Positions 1 through 5,084 of a stretch of 5,747 bases of DNA are shown here, one piece after another. The notes under the pieces were generated by a model. That model saw only the letters and a list, made by a program, of their open reading frames with translations. It did not search any database and was not told where the DNA came from. The DNA comes from Actinomycetes bacterium (lineage in GTDB: Bacteria > Actinomycetota > Acidimicrobiia > Acidimicrobiales > RAAP-2). The stretch lies in NCBI GenBank assembly GCA_021826655.1, contig JAKAZC010000192.1, forward strand, positions 1-5,747, in the 5' to 3' direction. A program made the translations under genes and the position numbers. Positions within the stretch are counted from its first letter, which is position 1. Each line of letters begins with the position of its first letter.

Positions 1-100
1 GTTCGGCGAGCGCGTCTACGTGACGCTGTCCCTGGTGGCGAAGAGCCTCCTGGCATGGCAGATCTTCGCCTCCACCCTGGCGTCCGCCGCCGCGCACTGA
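1..100 (+). CDS. Heliorhodopsin, C-terminal fragment (5' end outside window)
   Basis: Only the last 32 codons are present, in the frame starting at base 2 and ending with TGA at 98-100. Seen: the peptide contains GERVYVTLSLVAKSLLAWQ followed by IFASTLASAAAH. This looks like a final transmembrane helix with a buried lysine in an S-L-V-A-K-S context. Known of the family: heliorhodopsins carry an S-L-x-A-K motif in helix 7, where the Lys binds retinal as a Schiff base, and type-1 rhodopsins usually have Asp where heliorhodopsin has this first Ser. The AKSLLAWQ continuation fits heliorhodopsin as I remember it. The Lys codon is at 41-43. Heliorhodopsins are light-sensing membrane proteins with inverted topology, frequent in actinobacteria and of debated function. 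The call rests on about 25 residues recalled from memory, so another retinal protein remains possible. Confidence 0.7.
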   Translation, partial: FGERVYVTLSLVAKSLLAWQIFASTLASAAAH

Positions 101-131
101 TCCCCGTTCCCCCGACGGGAGCGGCGGGTGC

Positions 132-161
132 GCCACCGGCTGCCAGGGTCACGCCGGTGGC
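132..161 (+). repeat. GC-rich inverted repeat between the rhodopsin-like gene and the antiporter gene
   Basis: A perfect 9-bp inverted repeat, GCCACCGGC at 132-140 and GCCGGTGGC at 153-161, with a 12-nt loop. The GCCGGTG half recurs at 165-171, so a second pairing with 134-140 is possible. It lies 31 bp after the upstream stop codon and 33 bp before the antiporter GTG start. It could be a terminator lacking a T tract, or a hairpin in the antiporter leader. GC-rich DNA produces such repeats easily, so function is uncertain. Confidence 0.35.
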
Positions 162-194
162 CGTGCCGGTGAGGGCGGCGGCAGGGGCGGCGGC

Positions 195-1649
195 GTGAAC
201 GAGGGCGAGCTCCTCCTCGTCATCGGCGCCGTGCTGGCCGGCGCCGTGGTGGTGGCGTTGGGCGCGGCACGGATCGGGGTGCCGGCACTGGTGGCGTTCC
301 TGGGCCTGGGCATGCTGCTCGGGTCCGAGGGGCCAGGCGGGATCGGGTTCGACAACGCCGAGCTGGCCCGCAGCGTGGGGGTGGTCGGGCTGGCCGCCAT
401 CATCTACGAGGGCGGCCTCTCCACCTCGTGGCGGCGGCTGCGCCGCGTGGCCAGACCGGCGGCGCTCCTGGCCACCGTGGGCGTGGTCGCCACCGCGCTG
501 CTCACCACACCGGCCGCCCACCTGCTGCTGGGACTGCCGTGGCTGCAGGCGACCCTGCTGGGGGCGGTGGTCGCCTCCACCGACGCGGCGGCCGTGTTCG
601 CCACCCTGCGCTACACCGCCATCAACCGCCGCCTGGCCCGCACCCTCGAGGCGGAGACGGGGCTGAACGACCCGATGGCCGTCGCCCTCACCCTGGGCCT
701 CATCGCCTGGGTCGACACCCCCCGCGGGGGGTTCGTCCACCTGGTGGTCGAGGTGGTCCGCCAGCTGGGGTTCGGGCTGGTCGCCGGCGTGGCCTTCGCC
801 GCCCTGGCCGCCCTCATCTTCGCCCGCCTGCCGCCCTCCGTCGGCGCGTTCGCCCCCGTCGCCTCGCTGGCCATCGCCGCCCTGGCGTTCGGCGCCGCCG
901 ACGTCGTGGGGGGCAGCGGCTTCCTGGCCGTCTACCTGGTCGGCCTCACCATCGGCAGCACCCCATCCCGCTACCGCCACCAGATCGTCGCCTTCCACCA
1001 GGGCCTGGCCTTCCTCGCCCAGGTGACGCTGTTCGTCGTCCTCGGGCTCCTGGTCGTCCCCGACGAGCTCGGCGGGGTGGCGGTCGGCGGCCTGGCCCTG
1101 GCCGTCCTCCTCGGGGCGGTGATCCGGCCCGCCGCCGTGTGGGTGTCGACCGCGTTGAGCCCGTTCAGCGCCCGGGACCGGTTCTTCCTCGGCTGGGCCG
1201 GGCTGCGGGGGGCCGCCCCCATCGTGCTGGCCACCTTCGCCCTGTCGGCCGGGCTGCGGGGGGCAGACACCATCTTCAACGCCGTGTTCTTCGTCGTCCT
1301 CGTCTCCACCCTCCTGCAGGGAACGACCATCGAGTGGTTCGCCCGGCGGCTGCACCTGGTCGAGCCGGGCGCCGCCGTCACCACGCCACCGCTGCAGGTG
1401 GACGCCCTCGGCCCCCTGGAGCTCGTCGAGTTCGCCGTGGCCGCCGACCACGCCATCGCCGGCTCCGCCGTCGGCGAGCTCGGGCTCCCGCCCCACGCCC
1501 TCATCGCCGCCGTCAACCGCGGTCCCGACACCATCCCCCCGGGCGGCGCCACCCTCCTCCAGCCGGGCGACCGGCTCTACATCCTGAACCCCCGCACCCG
1601 GCACCCGGAGCTCGAGGACGTCCTCGCCCGGTGGCGGCAGCGCATCTGA
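195..1649 (+). CDS. Cation (K+ or Na+)/H+ antiporter, NhaP2/CvrA-like CPA family, with C-terminal TrkA-C-like domain
   Basis: A 484-residue integral membrane protein that should exchange cytoplasmic K+ or Na+ for protons. Seen: about 12-13 hydrophobic segments from residue 5 to about 377. It has the motif ASTDAAAVFATLR (127-139), the segment EAETGLNDPMAVALT (152-166) with Asn158-Asp159, and GWAGLRGAAPIVLA (333-346) with Arg338. In CPA1 antiporters the adjacent Asn-Asp forms the ion/proton site and the Arg of the later helix is conserved. Residues about 402-484 form a soluble domain with GLPPHALIAAVNRG and LLQPGDRLYIL, typical of TrkA-C/RCK-C regulatory domains. E. coli NhaP2 is longer (I recall about 578 residues, with a further C-terminal domain), so this protein seems to end after TrkA-C. 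The GTG at 195 is preceded by AGGGG at 183-187. No upstream ATG or GTG lies in the same frame within the gap. The ion specificity cannot be read from the sequence. Confidence 0.9.
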   Translation: MNEGELLLVIGAVLAGAVVVALGAARIGVPALVAFLGLGMLLGSEGPGGIGFDNAELARSVGVVGLAAIIYEGGLSTSWRRLRRVARPAALLATVGVVATALLTTPAAHLLLGLPWLQATLLGAVVASTDAAAVFATLRYTAINRRLARTLEAETGLNDPMAVALTLGLIAWVDTPRGGFVHLVVEVVRQLGFGLVAGVAFAALAALIFARLPPSVGAFAPVASLAIAALAFGAADVVGGSGFLAVYLVGLTIGSTPSRYRHQIVAFHQGLAFLAQVTLFVVLGLLVVPDELGGVAVGGLALAVLLGAVIRPAAVWVSTALSPFSARDRFFLGWAGLRGAAPIVLATFALSAGLRGADTIFNAVFFVVLVSTLLQGTTIEWFARRLHLVEPGAAVTTPPLQVDALGPLELVEFAVAADHAIAGSAVGELGLPPHALIAAVNRGPDTIPPGGATLLQPGDRLYILNPRTRHPELEDVLARWRQRI

Positions 1650-1655
1650 CGCCGG

Positions 1656-1675
1656 CCGGGCCGGGCCGGGCCGGG
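1656..1675. repeat. CCGGG pentamer tandem repeat (4 perfect copies)
   Basis: Four head-to-tail copies of CCGGG, flanked by partial copies, lie 7 bp after the antiporter stop codon. The tract is all G and C and gives way to the AT-richer promoter region from about 1695. It has no function I can support. The GGCC pieces could pair locally, but no T tract follows, so I do not call it a terminator. Confidence 0.8.
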
Positions 1676-1715
1676 CGGGGTGGCACGGCGGCCGAGAAGA
1701 TCCTGTTCAGGACTC

Positions 1716-1745
1716 TTGACAGCAAAGTAAGCGACTGTTTACAGT
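1716..1745 (+). promoter_or_regulatory. Probable sigma-70-type promoter of the TetR gene
   Basis: A consensus -35 hexamer TTGACA (1716-1721) is followed after 18 bp by TACAGT (1740-1745), which fits the actinobacterial TAnnnT -10 pattern. Transcription would start near 1752. The -10 box and spacer lie inside the 38-bp palindrome, so a repressor bound there would block RNA polymerase. The region is clearly AT-richer than the flanking genes, as expected for a promoter. Confidence 0.6.
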
Positions 1746-1764
1746 ACGGTAAACAATCGCTTAC
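1727..1764. promoter_or_regulatory. 38-bp palindrome: probable TetR operator, possibly two tandem 16-bp sites
   Basis: The left arm GTAAGCGACTGTTTAC (1727-1742) and right arm GTAAACAATCGCTTAC (1749-1764) are inverted repeats with one mismatch. They are separated by AGTACG, whose central GTAC is also symmetric, so 17 of 19 base pairs match. Each 16-bp arm is also a pseudo-palindrome with GTAA...TTAC ends. Arm centres are 22 bp apart, about two helical turns. This suits two TetR dimers binding side by side, as known for some TetR-family repressors such as QacR. It overlaps the TTGACA/TACAGT promoter and lies 63 bp before the TetR start codon, so autorepression is the natural reading. Confidence 0.75.
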
Positions 1765-1781
1765 CAAACGTATTGACCGGA

Positions 1782-1800
1782 AAGCGACACATATTCGCTT
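1782..1800. promoter_or_regulatory. Second, smaller dyad sharing the AAGCGA half-site
   Basis: AAGCGA (1782-1787) and TCGCTT (1795-1800) form a perfect 6-bp inverted repeat with a 7-bp spacer. The same hexamer pair occurs in the large palindrome, at 1729-1734 and 1757-1762. That gives four copies within 72 bp. The dyad falls in the predicted 5' untranslated region, between the promoter and the ribosome binding site. It may be an auxiliary operator. The different spacer length makes this less certain than the main site. Confidence 0.4.
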
Positions 1801-1827
1801 CTACATGGCTTGGAGGGGGGAACCGCC

Positions 1828-2454
1828 ATGGCGCGCGCCGACACGTCCTCGAACATCCTCGATTCCGCCAAGACGTTGTTCGCCTCAAAGGGCTATGAAG
1901 GAACGTCGACGCGGGAGATCGCCGAAGAAGCGGGCCTCACCGTGGGGGCGATCTACAAGTACTACCCGTCAAAGGCGGCGCTCCTCGAGGAGATCACCAG
2001 CGAGGCGGCCACCGTGCTCGAGCCGCTCCTCCAGGGTGAGCTCGACGGCGGCTCCGACGACATCCTCTACCGCCTGGCCCGGCGGCTCGTCACCTTCAAC
2101 CTCGAGTACACCAGGGAGTCGAAGATCGCCAACGAGGAGTACCGGTCGCTCCCCGAGCCCGCGCTCACCACTGCGATCAACGCACGGCGCCGCATCCGGC
2201 GCATCTTCGAGCAGGCCATCGTCGACACGGTGGGTGCGGGTGAGGCGGTCGACCGTGCCCTGGTCACCGTGCTCAGCGCCATCATCGTGGGGATGGCAGC
2301 CACGCCCCGGGAGTGGTGGCACCCGGACCAGCAGTTCTCGCTCGAACAGACGGCCCACATCTACGCCTCGGTCGCCGTCCAGTGCGTGAACCTCCGTGAG
2401 CTGACCCCGGAGGCGATCGTGGCGCCGCTCCCGGGGAGCGGGCTGCCCGGCTGA
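1828..2454 (+). CDS. TetR/AcrR-family transcriptional repressor
   Basis: A 208-residue DNA-binding regulator. Seen: an N-terminal TetR domain with ILDSAKTLFASKGYEGTS (10-27), then the helix-turn-helix TREIAEEAGLTVGAIYKYY (28-46) and PSKAALLEEI. The recognition helix lies around 38-45. The remaining mostly helical part (about 55-208) should be the ligand-binding and dimerisation domain, whose sequence does not reveal the inducer. The ATG at 1828 is chosen because GGAGGGGGG (1812-1820) sits 7 bp upstream. An in-frame TTG at 1810 would overlap that site. The gene follows an operator-like palindrome and precedes the acyl-CoA genes by 71 bp. By analogy with KstR/FadR-type TetR regulators, the inducer may be an acyl-CoA from the pathway encoded downstream; this is inference. 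Confidence 0.93.
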   Translation: MARADTSSNILDSAKTLFASKGYEGTSTREIAEEAGLTVGAIYKYYPSKAALLEEITSEAATVLEPLLQGELDGGSDDILYRLARRLVTFNLEYTRESKIANEEYRSLPEPALTTAINARRRIRRIFEQAIVDTVGAGEAVDRALVTVLSAIIVGMAATPREWWHPDQQFSLEQTAHIYASVAVQCVNLRELTPEAIVAPLPGSGLPG

Positions 2455-2525
2455 CCGCACCCTCGCCGGCGCCCACCGGGCCCGGCGGCATCGAACGATC
2501 CGACGAAAGCGAGCGCACAGCACCC

Positions 2526-3365
2526 ATGGTCGCTGCGGAAACCAACGACACGATCACCGTCACCCAGACTCCACTCGGCCGGGGCACGGTGTCATTTGAC
2601 ATCTGTCTCGATCGTCCAGAAACGCTGAATGCGCTGAACTGGGACATGGTCAAGGCCATCCATGCGGCACTCGATGAAGCGGAGTCACTACCCGAAGTGC
2701 GGGTGGTGACATTGAGCGGTCGGGGGCGGTCGTTCTGCAGTGGTGGGGACCTGACCGGCTACATCGACCTGCAAAAGGACCCGGTCGCATTTCCCCAGTT
2801 CGTCCACGACTTCCACTCCCTCCTGGTCCGTATGATCCGGTCGACGATCCCGACGATCGCACTGGTCCACGGGCACGCCGCCGCCGGTGGCCTCGAGCTG
2901 CTCCTCGGCGTCGACATCGTCCTCGCCGAGCGCTCCGCCCTCATCGGCGACTGCCACATCAACTTCGGGCAGATGGGCGGGGGCGGGACGTTGAGCCTGC
3001 TGGCCCGCTACATCGGGGTGCGGCGGGCGACGGACCTCATCCTGTCCGGGCGGATGGTCACGGCCGAGACGGCGCTCGAGTGGGGCCTGGTTACCGAGGT
3101 GGTGGAGGACGGCGACCTGCCGCGCCGCTCGTCGGAGATCGCCGCCCAGCTGGCCGGACGCAGCCCGGGGGCGCTGGCCGCCGCCAAGCGGGTGCTGCGC
3201 CAGGTGTGGAGCGACAGCCTCCCCCTCGAGTCGTCGCTGGCACTCGAGCAACAGGCCAACGCCTTCTACTGCCTGAACGACCCCGACGCCCAGGTCGGCC
3301 TGGAGGCGTTCAGCGACAAGGAAGATCCCCAGTTCACCGCCAACCGGGCCCTCCCGGCCCGGTGA
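2526..3365 (+). CDS. Enoyl-CoA hydratase/isomerase (crotonase) family protein
   Basis: A 279-residue cytosolic acyl-CoA enzyme, near the usual crotonase length. Seen: RPETLNALN (30-38), the first oxyanion-hole segment GRSFCSGGDL (67-76), the second, HGHAAAGGLELLLGVD (115-130), and the later region GDCHINFGQMGGGGTLSLL (141-159). Mapped onto rat crotonase from memory, the first catalytic Glu (E144 there) is kept as Glu124. The second (E164, in the QPE motif) is replaced by His144. The CoA-binding and oxyanion features are therefore intact, but simple syn-hydration may not be the reaction. No strong Shine-Dalgarno sequence precedes the ATG, only a weak GAAAGCGAG at 2505-2513. Codons 1 to about 115 use many more A/T-ending codons than the rest. 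It lies 30 bp before the DUF35 gene, probably in one transcript. The exact substrate is unknown. Confidence 0.88.
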   Translation: MVAAETNDTITVTQTPLGRGTVSFDICLDRPETLNALNWDMVKAIHAALDEAESLPEVRVVTLSGRGRSFCSGGDLTGYIDLQKDPVAFPQFVHDFHSLLVRMIRSTIPTIALVHGHAAAGGLELLLGVDIVLAERSALIGDCHINFGQMGGGGTLSLLARYIGVRRATDLILSGRMVTAETALEWGLVTEVVEDGDLPRRSSEIAAQLAGRSPGALAAAKRVLRQVWSDSLPLESSLALEQQANAFYCLNDPDAQVGLEAFSDKEDPQFTANRALPAR

Positions 3366-3395
3366 GCACCCGACCAGCCACAGGTGCACGACCCC

Positions 3396-3806
3396 ATGCC
3401 TGAGACGACCCCCGCCTCCCCCGCCCGGCGGTTCGAGAACGCCTACTTCGCCGACGAGTTGGCCCGCCGCCGGCTCGTCGTCAAGCGGTGCGCGGCGTGC
3501 GGGCACGCCCAGTTCCCCGCCCTCCCCCGCTGCCCGAGCTGCGGGTCCTGGGAGTTCGCGGACGACGAGATCCGGACGAGTGGCGAGGTCTACTCGTGGA
3601 TCCGGATCAACCGCAAGGAGCTGGTCACCGACGACACCGTCGACCTCCTCCCCCTGGTCGTGGTGACGGTCGACCTGGACGACGGGGTCCGGCTCTTCGG
3701 CCGGTACGCACCGGGCGGCACGCCGTCGGTGGGCGAGCGGGTCACCGGCACCTTCGTGGACCGCCGGGGCGCCACCGATCTCGTGTTCGAGCGGGTGGCG
3801 CGATGA
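3396..3806 (+). CDS. DUF35 zinc-ribbon/OB-fold protein, partner of the thiolase-like protein
   Basis: A 136-residue protein of the DUF35 (Zn-ribbon plus OB-fold) family. Seen: an N-terminal helix-like stretch FENAYFADELARRRLVVKR, then a rubredoxin-type zinc ribbon CAAC-x10-CPSC with Cys32, 35, 46 and 49. A beta-rich OB-fold part follows (GEVYSWIRINRKE, PLVVVTVDLDDGVRLFGRYA, GERVTGTFVDR). Such proteins bind thiolase-superfamily enzymes and are needed for their activity or acyl-CoA binding, as with ChsH2 and Ltp2 in steroid degradation. The stop codon overlaps the next start (ATGA at 3803-3806), implying translational coupling and a 1:1 complex. The ATG at 3396 is preferred, with weak AGG at 3382-3384. 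An in-frame GTG at 3384 would add four residues. Confidence 0.9.
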   Translation: MPETTPASPARRFENAYFADELARRRLVVKRCAACGHAQFPALPRCPSCGSWEFADDEIRTSGEVYSWIRINRKELVTDDTVDLLPLVVVTVDLDDGVRLFGRYAPGGTPSVGERVTGTFVDRRGATDLVFERVAR

Positions 3807-4936
3807 AGCGCACCGCCGCCATCTGCGGCGTGGGGTACACGCCGTTCACCAAGGACTCGGGCGCGAGCGTGCTCCACCTGGCCGCCGAGGCCTGCGACGC
3901 CGCCGTCGCCGACGCCGGGCTCGATCCCGCTTCGGTCGACGGGGTGGCCACCTTCTCCCTCAATTCGGACTCGACGCCGGCCGTCGCCGTGGCCAGCTCG
4001 CTCGGCGCCAGCGAGGCGAAGGTGCTCCTCGACGTCCAGATGGGCGGCCAGGCACCCTGCTACCTCACCGGGCTCATGGCCCGGCTCATCGAGTCGGGCG
4101 AGATCGAGACGGCCGTCGTCTACCGGGCCATGAACGGGCGCTCCGAGAGCCGGGTCGGGGGCATGTCGTTCCCCGGCGAGGGTGCCCTCTACCGGTACCC
4201 GATCGGCTACGGCGGCTACGCGTCCTACGTCGCCATGTGGGCGACCCGCTTCCTCCACGAGACGGGCCAGGGCACCAACGACCTGTGGGCCGTCGTCGAG
4301 CGCCAGAGTGCGGCCGCCCAGACGAACCCCCGTGCCATCAGGCCCCACCGGGTGACGGAGGACGAGTACCGCGACAGCCCCTTCGTGGTCGAGCCCTTCC
4401 GGAAGTGGGACTGCACCGCCGAGGTCGACGGGGCCTGCGCCATCGTCATGACCACCCTCGAGCGGGCGCGGGACCTCCGCTGGCAGCCGGTGGAGGTGAA
4501 GGCGTCGGCCTACAGCGCGCACGGGCAGTCGGGCACCGACATCGGCGACCACCTTGCCTGGTCCGACTACACCCGCAACTACACGTCGTGGCTGCAGGAC
4601 CGGCTGTTCGGCCAGGCGGGGCTCACCCCGCAGGACATCGACATCGCCGAGATCTACGACTGCTTCTCCAGCACCGTCCTCATCGGCCTGGAGGGCCTCG
4701 GGTTCTGCGGGCGGGGGGAGAGCGGCGCCTTCCTGCGCGAGGGCGGCCCGCTGGCCGTCAACACCCACGGTGGCCTCCTCTACGAGGGCTACCTCCACGG
4801 GATGAACACCGTGACCGAAGCCGTGCTCCAGCTCCAGGGACGAGCCGGGGCCAACCAGTGCGCCGCCCACTCGACCGCAGCCGTGACATCGGGTGCGCTC
4901 ATGGACGGGTCGGCGCTGATCCTGACGTCGGAGTGA
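3803..4936 (+). CDS. Thiolase-like/lipid-transfer (Ltp/SCP-x type) protein, possible acyl-CoA retro-aldolase
   Basis: A 377-residue thiolase-superfamily protein of the non-canonical type annotated as lipid-transfer protein. Seen: N-terminal AAICGVGYTPFTKDSG (5-20), LDPASVDGVATFS (40-52), GGQAPCYLTGLMARLIESGEIETAVVYRAMNGRSESR (81-117), AEIYDCFSSTVLIGLEGLGFC (282-302) and NTHGGLLYEGYLHGMNTVTEAVLQLQG (320-346). The last two replace the canonical NEAF and GHPIGATG motifs, as in Ltp-type members. The usual nucleophilic Cys is not clearly in place: aligning the following helix by eye puts Gln83 there, with Cys86 three residues later. Ltp2-type relatives cleave hydroxyacyl-CoA side chains by retro-aldol chemistry with a DUF35 partner. 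The 4-bp overlap with the DUF35 gene supports a similar complex here. The substrate is unknown, and a true thiolase reaction is not excluded. Confidence 0.88.
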   Translation: MKRTAAICGVGYTPFTKDSGASVLHLAAEACDAAVADAGLDPASVDGVATFSLNSDSTPAVAVASSLGASEAKVLLDVQMGGQAPCYLTGLMARLIESGEIETAVVYRAMNGRSESRVGGMSFPGEGALYRYPIGYGGYASYVAMWATRFLHETGQGTNDLWAVVERQSAAAQTNPRAIRPHRVTEDEYRDSPFVVEPFRKWDCTAEVDGACAIVMTTLERARDLRWQPVEVKASAYSAHGQSGTDIGDHLAWSDYTRNYTSWLQDRLFGQAGLTPQDIDIAEIYDCFSSTVLIGLEGLGFCGRGESGAFLREGGPLAVNTHGGLLYEGYLHGMNTVTEAVLQLQGRAGANQCAAHSTAAVTSGALMDGSALILTSE

Positions 4937-5074
4937 CCGGCGCCGGAACCAGAAGCACGAGGGAGGGACCGCTATCGGAAGGGAAGAGGGGGGAACACCG
5001 CACCATCGCAGTCCGGCGGTCGGGCACGCGCGCGCAGGTCGCGCCACCCGGCCACGCATCACATTCGACACAGC

Positions 5075-5080
5075 AAGGAG
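5075..5080 (+). promoter_or_regulatory. Strong Shine-Dalgarno site of the lipoprotein gene
   Basis: AAGGAG lies 4 bp before the ATG at 5085 and fixes that start. It is the best ribosome binding site in the window apart from that of the TetR gene, which suggests efficient translation, as is usual for binding lipoproteins. Confidence 0.75.
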
Positions 5081-5084
5081 AGTC

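Noticed and set aside
1727..1764. The 38-bp palindrome as a transcription terminator of the antiporter gene
   Set aside because: No T tract follows it, it sits 77 bp after the stop codon over a good promoter, and its arms are themselves operator-like.
428..2389. A 653-codon + strand open frame spanning the antiporter, the intergenic region and the TetR gene, with an ATG at 1805 inside it
   Set aside because: Its product is an Arg/Pro/Gly-rich low-complexity sequence typical of an out-of-frame reading of GC-rich genes. It overlaps two clear genes in another frame.
2464..2487. Inverted repeats CGCCGG/CCGGCG and CCGGGCCCGG between the TetR and crotonase genes, as a terminator
   Set aside because: The stem is only 6 bp with a 12-nt loop, or a 10-bp palindrome with no loop. 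There is no T tract, and such matches are common in GC-rich DNA.
2688..3506. A 272-codon minus-strand open frame opposite the crotonase gene
   Set aside because: It is antisense to a well-supported crotonase with conserved motifs, and its product has no recognisable features.
4937..5074. A promoter or terminator in the gap before the lipoprotein gene
   Set aside because: The gap holds a loop-less CCGGCGCCGG palindrome at 4937-4946 and purine-rich tracts, but I see no convincing -35/-10 pair or stem with a T tract.
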